From positions 2,359,693 to 2,423,692 of the forward strand of contig NZ_SDHX01000001.1 of the NCBI RefSeq assembly GCF_004118375.1: DNA of 64,000 nucleotides, given 5' to 3'. Under the pieces are notes generated by a model. The model saw nothing but the letters and a program-made list of their open reading frames with translations, made no database searches and was not told where the DNA came from. Shown here piece after piece: positions 7,670 through 17,323 of the stretch (position 1 is the stretch's first letter; every line of letters begins with the position of its first letter). This DNA is from Oleiharenicola lentus. Lineage in GTDB: Bacteria > Verrucomicrobiota > Verrucomicrobiia > Opitutales > Opitutaceae. The position numbers and the translations under genes are program-made.

Positions 7670-10210
7670 ATGCACACCCTCCTGTCGGACCTGAAATTCT
7701 CCCTCCGTCTCCTCGCCAAAGCCCCCGGCTTCACGGTCGCCACTATCGGCGTGCTGGCCTTGGGCATCGGGCTGAACACGGGGATGTTCACCTTCATTTA
7801 CAACCTTGCGTTCAGCCCGCGCCCGCTGGCCGAGCCCGACCGCATCGTCCAGGTCTATACGCAGAACCGGAAGAACCCGGAGGAATACCGTCTGTTCTCC
7901 CACCCGCTCTGGCGCGAACTCACCGCCCGCCGCGACCTGTTCAGCGACGTGCTGGCCTTCAACCATACGCTCGTCGGCCACCAGGAGGGCACGGACACCC
8001 GCCGGGCCTTTGCGTCGATCATCAGCGCCAACTACTTCACCACCCTCGGGGTCCCGCTGGCGCGCGGACGCAGCTTCACGGCCGAGGAGGAGCGTCCGGG
8101 CGCGGCCCTGCCCGTGGTGATTGTCAGCCACACCCATTGGCGGAAAACCGGCTTCGCCGCCGACATCCTCGGCCGCACGCTCCGCATCAACGAGCGCACC
8201 TACACCATCGTGGGCGTCACGCCCGAGGGGTTCAGCGGCACGACGATGGTCTTCGGGCCGGAGTTCTACTTTCCGCTCGGGGTCTTTGAGACGCTGGAAA
8301 ACTTCACCGTCGGCGAGGAGCGCCGGCAGCTCAGCCAGCCCGATACCTACAAGTTGTTTCTCGTGGCGCGACTTGCGCCCGGCGTCGAGATCGCCTCCGC
8401 GCAGTCGGCGCTGGATGCCCTCGGCACCAATCTCGAACGGGCCTTCCCGGTGGAGTTCAAGGACCAGACCGTCACCGTCGCGCCGCTGCCGCGGCTCGGC
8501 ACGAGTTCCGCGCCGCAGGCGGAAAGCGCGGTCACCGTGTTCTGCCTCGTGCTGATGGGGCTGGCGGGCTCGGTGCTGCTGATCGTGTGCCTGAATCTCG
8601 CCGGTCTGCTGCTCGCGCGCGGGCAGACCCGGCGCAAGGAGTTCGCCATCCGCCTCGCCTTGGGCGGGAGCCGGAGCCAGCTCATCCGACAGCTGTGCCT
8701 GGAGGGCCTGTTGCTCGCCCTGGTCGGCGGCGGCCTCGGCCTGCTGGCGGCGCAGGCGAGCCTCGACCTGATCGCGGCGTCCCTCGAGTCGCGCCTGCCC
8801 GTGGGTCTGTTCAGCATCTCTGCCGGTTCGGGTCCGGTGCTGGCGGCCACAGCGGTGATCTGCCTCGGCGCTACGCTGGCGTTTTCCTTCGGACCGGCCC
8901 TGCGGCTTTCCCGCGGCGATGTGCTCACCGACCTCAAGCAGCAGGCCGGCGAGTCCGCCGCCGAACCCCGCCGCGCGTGGTGGCGTCCGCGTCACCTGCT
9001 GGTGGTGACGCAGGTCGCGCTTTCGTTGTGCCTGCTGATCGTCGCCGGCCTGTTCTTGCGCACGGCCGCCGACACATCCAACGCCGACCATGGTTTCGAC
9101 GCCGACAACACCGTTGTAGCCGAGGTGGACTCGGGTCTGGGTGGACTCGACGAGGCGCGCAGCCTCGATCTGTTCCGCGTTGCCCAGGAGCGCTTGGCCG
9201 CGCTGCCCGGCGTGCAAGCCGTCGCGATTGGCGCCATCGTGCCCTACGGGTTCGTCAGCAACGGCCGGATGGTCCGGCGCGACGGCCCGGCCCTGCCCGA
9301 CGACGCCAAACCCGTCACCGCCGCCGAGGGCCGCGCCTTCTCGGGCAGCTGGAACGCTGTCGGGGCGGATTACTTCACTGCGATGAACCTGCCCCTGAAA
9401 CGCGGCCGCGCCTTCAGCGTGACCGAGGCCACGCAGCCCGGGGCGCCGCGGGTCGTGATTCTCGACGAGGTGCTCGCGCGCCAGCTCTGGCCGGACGAGG
9501 ACGCCGTCGGCAAGTTCGTGCGCTTCACCGGGGAACGGCACGCGCAGGTGGGCGCCATGCAGGTCGTCGGCATCGCCGGCACGACCCAGGTTGACTATTT
9601 CTCGGACGACGTGGGCGGCGCCGTCTATGTGCCCTTCGCCCAAGGTTACGTTTCCAACGTCCATTTTCATGTCCGTCCCGCCGTGGACACCGAGGCCGCG
9701 GCCCTCGCGCTTGTGCCGGTGGTGCGCGAGACCCTCCGCGACGCCGCCAGCGGCGTGCCGGTTTTCAAGGTCCGCACCTTCAAGCAACACGCCGAGACCT
9801 CGATGGAGGTGTGGGCCGTCCAGCTCAGCTCCGCGCTGCTCATCACCTTCTCCGGCTTCGCCATGTTCGTCGCCGTGGTCGGCATCTACTCGGTAAAGTC
9901 CTACCAGGTCGCCCGCCGCACCCGCGAGATCGGCATCCGCATGGCCCTCGGCGCCCTGCCCGGCTCCGTGCAGGCGCTGATCCTGCGGGAGGGCCTGGCC
10001 ACCGCCGCGCTCGGCATCGCCGCCGGGCTCCTGCTCGGCGTGGGCGTCAACCGCCTGCTCAGCTCCGTGCTTGTCGGTGCCAAGGCCTTCGACCCCGTCG
10101 TGCTCTTGGTGGCCGCGGCCGCATTCTTTCTCGCCGCCGCCATCGCCTCTTGGCTCCCCGCCCGCCGCGCCACCCGCGTCAACCCGCTCGACGCCCTGCG
10201 CGCGGAGTAG
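7670..10210 (+). CDS. second ADOP-type duplicated ABC permease
   Basis: This 846-residue protein has the same two-copy design as the gene at 3694: N-terminal helix KAPGFTVATIGVLALGIGLN, a MacB-core periplasmic domain, an FtsX segment at about 290-430 with RKEFAIRLALGGSRSQLI, a second helix and periplasmic domain, and a terminal FtsX segment with TREIGIRMALGALPGSVQ and the end LPARRATRVNPLDALRAE. I chose the ATG at 7670 because the conserved MHTLLSDLKFSLRLL start follows it and GGAGGG lies at 7651-7656, a distant but possible ribosome site. The sequence is clearly diverged from the first permease, so this is an old paralogue pair, not a recent duplication. Confidence 0.9.
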   Translation: MHTLLSDLKFSLRLLAKAPGFTVATIGVLALGIGLNTGMFTFIYNLAFSPRPLAEPDRIVQVYTQNRKNPEEYRLFSHPLWRELTARRDLFSDVLAFNHTLVGHQEGTDTRRAFASIISANYFTTLGVPLARGRSFTAEEERPGAALPVVIVSHTHWRKTGFAADILGRTLRINERTYTIVGVTPEGFSGTTMVFGPEFYFPLGVFETLENFTVGEERRQLSQPDTYKLFLVARLAPGVEIASAQSALDALGTNLERAFPVEFKDQTVTVAPLPRLGTSSAPQAESAVTVFCLVLMGLAGSVLLIVCLNLAGLLLARGQTRRKEFAIRLALGGSRSQLIRQLCLEGLLLALVGGGLGLLAAQASLDLIAASLESRLPVGLFSISAGSGPVLAATAVICLGATLAFSFGPALRLSRGDVLTDLKQQAGESAAEPRRAWWRPRHLLVVTQVALSLCLLIVAGLFLRTAADTSNADHGFDADNTVVAEVDSGLGGLDEARSLDLFRVAQERLAALPGVQAVAIGAIVPYGFVSNGRMVRRDGPALPDDAKPVTAAEGRAFSGSWNAVGADYFTAMNLPLKRGRAFSVTEATQPGAPRVVILDEVLARQLWPDEDAVGKFVRFTGERHAQVGAMQVVGIAGTTQVDYFSDDVGGAVYVPFAQGYVSNVHFHVRPAVDTEAAALALVPVVRETLRDAASGVPVFKVRTFKQHAETSMEVWAVQLSSALLITFSGFAMFVAVVGIYSVKSYQVARRTREIGIRMALGALPGSVQALILREGLATAALGIAAGLLLGVGVNRLLSSVLVGAKAFDPVVLLVAAAAFFLAAAIASWLPARRATRVNPLDALRAE

Positions 10211-10230
10211 GCTTGTCTCTAAACTGTAGG

Positions 10231-10250
10231 GCGGGGTCACCGAACCCCGC
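10231..10250. repeat. hairpin after the second ADOP permease
   Basis: GCGGGGT and ACCCCGC form a 7-bp stem over CACCGA, 21 bases after the stop codon, without a T-run. Confidence 0.4.
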
Positions 10251-10398
10251 TTGGATCATGGCGGGATAAGCGATCCCGTGCTCCACACCGCCGATCGGAG
10301 GTTGAAAGCAAACACTCCGATCTCCTTCCTGTCCCTCGGCGGGCAAAGCCAGCGCAGGCTTTCTGTGCAACCTCTGTTCGCTGCTGTCCCTGTCGATC

Positions 10399-10899
10399 AT
10401 GAGAGACTACCGATATCAGACTATTGGCGCGCGCTTCGTAGCCAGTGTGATCGATTCACTCGTGTTCCTACCCTTCATATGGACGTGGTTTCTGGTCGGG
10501 AAGTCCGAGCTTCTGCTGTGGCTGTATGGGATTGCGATGTTTGGTGTGAGCACAGCCTACTTTGTAATTCTCCACGGACGCGATGGGCAGACGCTCGGCA
10601 AGCGGTTGATGAAAGTTCGGGTAGTCAGAGCCGATGATGAAAATCGTATATCCTATCGGCAGTCGATGTGGCGCGAGTCCCCCTGGATCACGATCAATGC
10701 AATACTTCTCATCATCGAAGCCGTAAGTGTCTTCCCGGGGCCGTATGTTCATTCCACAACGCTGGGCGCGATATACGATGCGATAAATGCTCTTTCTTAT
10801 GGCTGGATTATTTGTGATGCCGGGACAGCCATTTTTACCACCAAGCGGAGATCACTGCACGATCTCATTGGAGGGACTGTCGTGGTTCGGGAAACTTGA
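10399..10899 (+). CDS. RDD family membrane protein
   Basis: This 166-residue membrane protein shows the RDD-family layout: the first helix region starts with ARFVASVIDSLVF (Arg and Asp of the signature), followed by a second helix, GQTLGKRLMKVRVV, and the closing TTKRRSLHDLIGGTVVV. RDD proteins are small polytopic proteins of mostly unknown role, some linked to ion or sodium transport. Three 60-base lines in the gene have 32, 33 and 27 G+C, clearly below the neighbours, which suggests a different origin. It is convergent with the RND pump genes and stands alone. Confidence 0.85.
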   Translation: MRDYRYQTIGARFVASVIDSLVFLPFIWTWFLVGKSELLLWLYGIAMFGVSTAYFVILHGRDGQTLGKRLMKVRVVRADDENRISYRQSMWRESPWITINAILLIIEAVSVFPGPYVHSTTLGAIYDAINALSYGWIICDAGTAIFTTKRRSLHDLIGGTVVVRET

Positions 10900-10938
10900 A
10901 GGACCGCAAAAACCTGCGGATCACCGGCCATCTCGCCC

Positions 10939-13900
10939 TCAGGCTTCGACCGCCTTCGCCGCTTCCACCGGGTTGAGGCGGCCCAAGCGGGTCAGCACGC
11001 GCAGGCGCATCCGGTCGAGCCAGAGATAGACAACCGGCACAGTGTAGAGCGTCAGGAGCTGGCTCACGACGAGGCCGCCGACGATGGCGAGGCCGAGCGG
11101 ACGGCGCATCTCGACACCTTCGCCGGTGGACAGCACCAAGGGGAGCGCGCCAAGCAGCGCGGCGAGGTTGGTCATGAGGATCGGGCGCAGCCGCAGCTGC
11201 GCGGCCTCGAAGATGGCCTGGCGCGGCGAGAGCTGGTCTTGCCGCTCACGGACGAGCGCCACGTCGATCATGAGGATGGCGTTCTTCATCACGATGCCGA
11301 TGAGCAGGAACAGGCCGAGCAGCGCGATGAGCGAGAACTCCGTGCCAGTGAACCGCAGCGCGAGCAGCGCGCCGAGTCCGGCCGAGGGCAGCGTGGACAG
11401 GATCGTCAGCGGGTGCACCAGGCTCTCGTAGAGGATGCCGAGCACGAGATAGACCGCCACGAGCACGCCGAGCAGCAGCCAGTGCTGGTTTTCCAGCGCG
11501 CTCTGGAAATTGTGCGCCGAGCCCGCGAGCCGCGCCTGCACCTCCGTCGGGAGCATGATCTTCGCCATGGCCCGGTCGATGGCGGCCAGCGCCTCCTGCA
11601 GCGACACGCCGGGGGCGAGCGAAAAACCGACGTTCTCCGCCACGAACTGCTCGCGGTGGCGCACCCGGTCCTCGATCAGCGAATACTCGTAGCGCGTGAA
11701 GGCCGAGAGCGGCACGCGCGAGCCGTCGCGGGCGATCACCTCCACCTGGTCCAGCACCACGGGGTCCTCCGTGTATTGCGGCTCCAGTTCCATGATGACG
11801 CGGTATTGGTTGAGGCGGTCGTAGAGCGTCGCGACCTGGCGCTGGCTGAAGGAGTTGTTCAGCACCTGCGTGATCATGCGCATGTCCACGCCGAGCCGGC
11901 GCGCGGCCTCGCGGTCGATGGTGAGCATGACCTGCTTGGTGCCGCCGTCGTTGGGCGTGTCCACGTCGGTGATCTCGGGGATCTCCTGCATCGCGCGCGC
12001 GATCTTGGGCTGCCACTCGCGCAGGAGCGCCACGTCGTCGGTCAGCAGCGCGAGTTCGTAGGAGCCGGCGTCCGAGGTGCGCGGGGGCTGGATGTCCTGC
12101 GAGACGTTGAGCCAGAGCATGCCGCCCGGCACGGGCGGAGACTGGAGGCGCAGGCGGTTGATGACCTCGCGGGCGCTGGCGTCGCGCTCGCTGCGGGGTT
12201 TCAGGCGGATCATCAGCCGGCCGTTGCTGATGCCGGCCCAGCCGCCGCTGAAGCCCATCACGTCCTCCACCGCCGGATCGGCCATCACCAGTTTGCGGTA
12301 GGCCTCGATCTTCGGCTGCATGACCTGGAACGAGAACCCGTCGTCCCCGCGCACGAAGCCGTCGAGCTGGCCGCTGTCCTGCTCGGGCAGGAAGCCCTTC
12401 GGCGCGCTGTAGTAGAGCGAGATGTTCAGCGCGATGATGCCCGCGAGGATGAACAGCGTGAGCCCCGTGTGCCCGAGCACCCAGCCGAGCGAGCGGGCGT
12501 AGCCGGTTTTGACGGAATCAAAAAAACGCGAGCCCGCCTGCCGCAGGCGGCCGGGAGCGCTGGCGTGCTTCGGCTGCAGCCAGCGGGCGCAGAGTGACGG
12601 CGTCAAGGTGAGCGAGACGACCAGCGACACGAGCATGGCGGCGGCGAGCGTGATGGAAAACTCGCGGAACAGCCGCTCCACCAGCCCGCCCATGAAAAGG
12701 ATGGAGACGAACACCACGATGAGCGATAGGTTCATCGCCAGCAGCGTGAAACCGACCTCCCCCGCCCCGCGCACGGCGGCGTCGAGCGGCGCGACGCCCT
12801 GCTCGATGTGGCGCGAGATGTTTTCCAGCACCACGATGGCGTCGTCCACCACCAGCCCGGCGGCCACGATGAGCGCCATGAGCGAGAGGTTGTTCAGCGA
12901 GAAGCCGTAGAGGTACATCACGCCGAAGGTCCCGATGATGGACACCGGGATGGCGAGCGTCGGGATCAGCGCGGCGCGCGGGCTGCCGAGGAAGAGGAAC
13001 ACGACCAACATCACGAGCGCGGCCGCCAGAAACAGCGTGCGCTGCGACTCCTGCAGTGTGCCGCGGATCGAGGGTGAGCGGTCCATCACGACCTTCAGGT
13101 CGGCGTCGGCCGGCAGCAGCGCGCGCAGGGCGGGCAGCTGGGCGTTGATGGCGTCGATGGTCGCGATGATGTTGGCGCCCGGCTGGCGGCTCACCATGAC
13201 CAGCACGGCCGGCCGGTCGTTGTGGAAGCCGCTGCTGTGGCGGTTTTCGACGGAGTCGCTGACCTTCGCCACGTCGCCCAGCCGCACGGGCGCGCCGTCG
13301 CGGTAGCGGAGGATGATGGGCAGGTAGTCCTCGGCGCGCCGGAGCTGGTCGCTGGCCTGGACCTGCCATTGCCGGCCGCCGCCCTCGATGACGCCGCGCG
13401 GCTGGAGCGAGTTGGTCGCGCCGATGGCGGCGCGCACCTCGTCGAGCGCGATGCCGTGGTGCGCCAGCTGGTGCGGGTTGAGCTGCACGCGGATCGCGGG
13501 CAGCGAGCTGCCGCCGACGGTCACCTCGCCCACGCCGTTCATCTGGGAGATCTTCTGCGCGAGGATGGTGGAGGCAAAATCGTAGAGCTGGGCCGGCGAG
13601 AGGTTGGGCGAACTCAGCGCAAGCGCCATGATGGGCGCCGCCGAGGGGTTGATCTTCCGGTAGGACGGGTTGCCCGGCATGCCCGAAGGCAGCTGGCCGC
13701 GCGCGGCGTTGATCGCCGCCTGCACGTCGCGCGCCGCGTCGTCGATGTCCCGGTCCATGTCGAACTCGAGCATGATGCCCACGCTGCCCTGCCGGCTGTC
13801 GGAGGTGATGGCGGTCACGCCCGCGATGCTGCCGAGCGCACGCTCCAGCGGCGTGGCGACACTCGTGGCCACCGTCTCGGGACTGGCCCCGGGCAGCGAC

Positions 13901-14046
13901 GCGCCGACGCGGATCACGGGGAAATCCACTTCCGGCAGCGGTGCCACCGGCAGGAGCCCGTAGGCCAGGGCGCCCATCAGCACGAGCGCGATGGCGAACA
14001 TGCCGCTGGCCACCGGGCGGCGAACGAAGGGGCGCGCGAGGTTCAT
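10939..14046 (-). CDS. mdtC: RND multidrug efflux permease, MdtC-like
   Basis: This inner-membrane proton-driven drug exporter has 1035 residues, the usual RND length. It begins MNLARPFVRRPVASGMFAIA, has large periplasmic loops, and carries the TM4 proton-relay pair in AGLVVDDAIVVLENISRH. Wording such as LPVAPLPEVDFPVIRV, SVATPLERALGSIAGV and GGSSLPAIRVQLNPHQL follows MdtC of the MdtABC pump, in contrast to its neighbour at 14156, which follows MdtB. In MdtABC, B and C form a heterotrimer with the adaptor MdtA. No outer-membrane channel gene is in the window. Last gene of a three-gene operon on the minus strand. Confidence 0.88.
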   Translation of the reverse strand: MNLARPFVRRPVASGMFAIALVLMGALAYGLLPVAPLPEVDFPVIRVGASLPGASPETVATSVATPLERALGSIAGVTAITSDSRQGSVGIMLEFDMDRDIDDAARDVQAAINAARGQLPSGMPGNPSYRKINPSAAPIMALALSSPNLSPAQLYDFASTILAQKISQMNGVGEVTVGGSSLPAIRVQLNPHQLAHHGIALDEVRAAIGATNSLQPRGVIEGGGRQWQVQASDQLRRAEDYLPIILRYRDGAPVRLGDVAKVSDSVENRHSSGFHNDRPAVLVMVSRQPGANIIATIDAINAQLPALRALLPADADLKVVMDRSPSIRGTLQESQRTLFLAAALVMLVVFLFLGSPRAALIPTLAIPVSIIGTFGVMYLYGFSLNNLSLMALIVAAGLVVDDAIVVLENISRHIEQGVAPLDAAVRGAGEVGFTLLAMNLSLIVVFVSILFMGGLVERLFREFSITLAAAMLVSLVVSLTLTPSLCARWLQPKHASAPGRLRQAGSRFFDSVKTGYARSLGWVLGHTGLTLFILAGIIALNISLYYSAPKGFLPEQDSGQLDGFVRGDDGFSFQVMQPKIEAYRKLVMADPAVEDVMGFSGGWAGISNGRLMIRLKPRSERDASAREVINRLRLQSPPVPGGMLWLNVSQDIQPPRTSDAGSYELALLTDDVALLREWQPKIARAMQEIPEITDVDTPNDGGTKQVMLTIDREAARRLGVDMRMITQVLNNSFSQRQVATLYDRLNQYRVIMELEPQYTEDPVVLDQVEVIARDGSRVPLSAFTRYEYSLIEDRVRHREQFVAENVGFSLAPGVSLQEALAAIDRAMAKIMLPTEVQARLAGSAHNFQSALENQHWLLLGVLVAVYLVLGILYESLVHPLTILSTLPSAGLGALLALRFTGTEFSLIALLGLFLLIGIVMKNAILMIDVALVRERQDQLSPRQAIFEAAQLRLRPILMTNLAALLGALPLVLSTGEGVEMRRPLGLAIVGGLVVSQLLTLYTVPVVYLWLDRMRLRVLTRLGRLNPVEAAKAVEA

Positions 14047-14075
14047 GAAAATTCCTCCGCGCAGCTCCCTTGTGG

Positions 14076-14125
14076 GGTCGTCGCTTGCGACGACCTTGCG
14101 GCCGAGGTCGGCCCAAGGGCCGACC
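14076..14125. repeat. two adjacent 20-base hairpins between the RND permease genes
   Basis: GGTCGTCGC-TT-GCGACGACC (14076-14095) and GGTCGGCCC-AA-GGGCCGACC (14106-14125) are two perfect 9-bp stems with 2-base loops, 10 bases apart, both with GGTCG outer ends. They lie between two co-oriented genes of one operon. Confidence 0.7.
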
Positions 14126-14155
14126 CTACAGGAAGGGATCGCAGTCGTCTGTTCC

Positions 14156-17100
14156 TCATAACGACACCTTCTCCAATTCCGCCGCCACCGGGAATGGCGC
14201 CTGCGTGCCCTTGCCCTGCGAACGGCGGGCCAGGCGGTCGAAGAACAGATACACCACCGGCGTCGTGAAGAGCGTGAGCACCTGGCTGACCAGCAGGCCG
14301 CCCACCATGACGAGGCCGAGCGGCTGGCGAAGCTCGGCGCCCGAGCCGGTCGAGAACATGAGCGGCAACGCCCCGAACAGCGCGGCGAGCGTGGTCATGA
14401 GAATCGGCCGGAACCGCAGCAGCGCCGCCTGCCGGATCGCCTCGCGCGGCGAGAGACCCTCCCCGCGCTCGGCCTCGAGGGCGAAGTCCACCATCATGAT
14501 GCCGTTTTTCTTCACGAGGCCGATGAGCAGGATGATTCCGATGATCGCGATCATGTCCAGGGGCCGGCCGGTGATCCACAGTGCCAGCAGCGCGCCGACC
14601 GCCGCCGAGGGCAGCGTCGACAGGATGGTGATCGGGTGGATGGCGCTCTCGTAGAGCACGCCCAGCACGAGATACATGGTCACGATCGCCGCGAGGATGA
14701 GGAAGAGCGTGCTCGAGAGCGAATCACGGAAGGCGTGCGCCGCGCCCTGGAACCGCAGCTCGATCGCCGCGGGCAGCTCCAACTCGGCCGCCGCCGCCTC
14801 GATGGCCTCGACCGCCGCGCCGAGCGAGGCATCGGGCCCGAGGTTGAAGGAGATCGTCACGGCCGGGAACTGGCCGATCTGGTTGATGAGGAGCGTGGCG
14901 GAGCGCTCGCTCACCCGGGCCACGCTGGCCAGTGGCACGGCGGCGTTGCCGTTGCCGCGCACGTAGAGGCCCTCGAGGGCCTGCGGACCGGTGGCGAGCC
15001 GCGGGTCCATCTCCAGCACCACGCGATACTGGCTGGACTGCGTGAACAGCGTGGAAATCTGCCGTTGCCCGAAGGCGCTGTAGAGGGCGTCGTCGATCTC
15101 CGACACGGTTACGCCGAGGCGGCTGGCGGTGTCGCGGTCGATTTCGAGGAAGGCCTGGAGGCCGCGGTTCTGGAGATCGCTGGCGACGTCGGCCAGTTCG
15201 GGCCGCTCCTGCAGGTGGGCGACAAACTTCGGCGCCCACTCCTCGAGCAGGTCGGCGGCGGGCGAGGTCAGCGTGAACTGGAACTGCGTGCGGCTCACCC
15301 GGTCCTCGATGGTCAGCTCCTGCACGGGCTGCAGATAGAGCGTGATGCCCGGCACCGCGCGCGCGGCGGTGCGCAGACGGTCCACGATCTCCAGCGCCGA
15401 GGCATCGCGTTCGCCGTGGGACTTCAGGTTGATGAGCATGCGTCCGCTGTTGAGCGTGGAGTTGGTGCCGTCCACGCCGATGAACGACGAGAGACTGTGG
15501 ACCGCCGGGTCGGCCAGGATCACCCCGGCCAGCGCCTGCTGGCGCTCGGCCATCGTGCTGAACGACACGGATTGCGGCGCCTCGGTCACCGCCTGGATCG
15601 CGCCGGTGTCCTGCAACGGGAAAAAGCCCTTCGGCACGACGAGATAGAGCAGCGCGGTGAGCGCGACGGTTCCGACCATCACCCAGAGCATGGGCCGCTG
15701 GCGTTCCAGCACCCAGTCGAGCCACACGCCATAGCGGTCGATGACCCGGTCGAGAAACCCGCCCTGTCCGTGCGGATCGAGCGACGGCAGCATGCGGGCG
15801 CACATCATCGGCGTGAGCGTGAGCGAGACGACGAGCGAGATCAGGATCGAGACGGCCAGCGTGATGGCGAACTCGTGGAACAGCCGCCCCACCACCCCGC
15901 CCATGAAGAGCAGCGGGATGAGCACGGCCACGAGCGAGACCGTCAGCGATACCAGCGTGAAACCGATCTGCCCGGCGCCCTTGATCGCCGCCTCCATCGG
16001 GGAAAGGCCCTCCTCGCGGAAGCGCGCGATGTTTTCCAGCATCACGATGGCGTCATCCACCACGAAGCCCGTGGCGATGGTCAGCGCCATCAGCGTGAGG
16101 ATGTTGATCGAGTAGCCGGCGAGGTACATTACGCCGAAGGTGCCGATGAGCGAGAGCGGCACGGCGATGCTCGGGATGATCGTGGCGGCGGGCTTGCGGA
16201 GAAACATGAACGTCACGAGCACGACCAGCGCGATGGCGAACACCAGCTCGTGCTCCACGGCGCGCACGGAGGCGCGGATGCTCTGCGTGCGGTCGGTGAG
16301 CACGGCGAGTTCGACGGCGGCGGGCAAGCTGGCGCGGAGCTGCGGCAGAAGTTCCTGCACGCGGTCCACGACCTCGATGACGTTGGCGCCCGGCTGGCGC
16401 TGGACGTTGACCAGCACGGCCGGCAGGCGGTCGGCCCAGGCCGCGAGCCGGCGATCCTCGGTGGCCTGCTCGATGCGCGCGATGTCGCCCAGGCGCAGCG
16501 GCGCACCGTCGCGCCAGGTGATGATCAGATTGCGGAACTCCTCGACCGAACGGAGCTGGTCGTTGGCGTCCATGAGGATCGTGCGCACCGGGCCGTCGAA
16601 GCTGCCCTTCGGCGCGTTGACGCTGGCGGCGTTGATCGCGGAACGGATGTCGGCAAAGTTGAGCCCGCGCGCGGCCAGCTCCCCGGGGTTCACCTGCACG
16701 CGGATGGCCGGGCGCTGGCCGCCGGCGAGGCTCACCAGTCCGACGCCGGGCAGCTGCGCGATCTTCTGGGCGATGCGCGTGTCCACGAGGTCGTGCACCT
16801 CGGGCAGCGGCAGCGTGGCCGAAGTGACCGCGAGCGTGACGATCGGCGTGTCGGCGGGGTTGACCTTGCGATAGACGGGCGGCGCCGGGAGATCGTTGGG
16901 CAGGAGGTTGTCGGCGGCGTTGATGGCGGCCTGGACTTCCTGCTCGGCCACGGCCATCGGCAGATCGAGGGAGAACTGGAGGGTGATGACCGACGCTCCG
17001 GCCGAACTGGCCGACGACATCTGGTTGAGGCCGGGAATCTGGCCGAAGCGGCGCTCCAGCGGCGCAGTGATCGCGCTGGCCGTGACGGCCGGGCTCGCGC

Positions 17101-17257
17101 CGGGCTGGAAAGTGAAGACCTGGATGGTCGGAAAATCCACCTGCGGCAGCGCCGCTACCGGCAGAAGGCGGTAGGCCATGATGCCGCTCAGCAGCAGCGC
17201 CGCCATGAGCAGGCTCGTGGCGACCGGACGCAGGATAAAGGGGCGCGCGAGGTTCAT
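14156..17257 (-). CDS. mdtB: RND multidrug efflux permease, MdtB-like
   Basis: This 1033-residue protein is the MdtB-type partner. It begins [20 protein letters not shown], keeps the proton-relay pair in [18 protein letters not shown], and matches MdtB wording such as [39 protein letters not shown] and ANVNAPKGS-type loops. It lies directly after the adaptor and before the MdtC-like gene in transcription order, exactly the mdtABC order. The two permeases differ throughout, so they are specialised paralogues. It functions in the inner membrane with periplasmic docking to the adaptor. Confidence 0.88.
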   Translation of the reverse strand: MNLARPFILRPVATSLLMAALLLSGIMAYRLLPVAALPQVDFPTIQVFTFQPGASPAVTASAITAPLERRFGQIPGLNQMSSASSAGASVITLQFSLDLPMAVAEQEVQAAINAADNLLPNDLPAPPVYRKVNPADTPIVTLAVTSATLPLPEVHDLVDTRIAQKIAQLPGVGLVSLAGGQRPAIRVQVNPGELAARGLNFADIRSAINAASVNAPKGSFDGPVRTILMDANDQLRSVEEFRNLIITWRDGAPLRLGDIARIEQATEDRRLAAWADRLPAVLVNVQRQPGANVIEVVDRVQELLPQLRASLPAAVELAVLTDRTQSIRASVRAVEHELVFAIALVVLVTFMFLRKPAATIIPSIAVPLSLIGTFGVMYLAGYSINILTLMALTIATGFVVDDAIVMLENIARFREEGLSPMEAAIKGAGQIGFTLVSLTVSLVAVLIPLLFMGGVVGRLFHEFAITLAVSILISLVVSLTLTPMMCARMLPSLDPHGQGGFLDRVIDRYGVWLDWVLERQRPMLWVMVGTVALTALLYLVVPKGFFPLQDTGAIQAVTEAPQSVSFSTMAERQQALAGVILADPAVHSLSSFIGVDGTNSTLNSGRMLINLKSHGERDASALEIVDRLRTAARAVPGITLYLQPVQELTIEDRVSRTQFQFTLTSPAADLLEEWAPKFVAHLQERPELADVASDLQNRGLQAFLEIDRDTASRLGVTVSEIDDALYSAFGQRQISTLFTQSSQYRVVLEMDPRLATGPQALEGLYVRGNGNAAVPLASVARVSERSATLLINQIGQFPAVTISFNLGPDASLGAAVEAIEAAAAELELPAAIELRFQGAAHAFRDSLSSTLFLILAAIVTMYLVLGVLYESAIHPITILSTLPSAAVGALLALWITGRPLDMIAIIGIILLIGLVKKNGIMMVDFALEAERGEGLSPREAIRQAALLRFRPILMTTLAALFGALPLMFSTGSGAELRQPLGLVMVGGLLVSQVLTLFTTPVVYLFFDRLARRSQGKGTQAPFPVAAELEKVSL

Positions 17258-17323
17258 GTGCTACGGGTCCGGCCGGAGAACGAATTTCGATGAGCGGACA
17301 TGGGAGCAATCATCCCGGAAGCG

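Noticed and set aside
7532-10240. Long minus-strand frame across the second ADOP permease
   Set aside because: Low-complexity composition and no motif; antisense shadow.
14636-17293. Long open frame on the plus strand antisense to the MdtB-like gene
   Set aside because: Arginine-, glycine- and histidine-rich without domains; a shadow of a GC-rich gene on the other strand.
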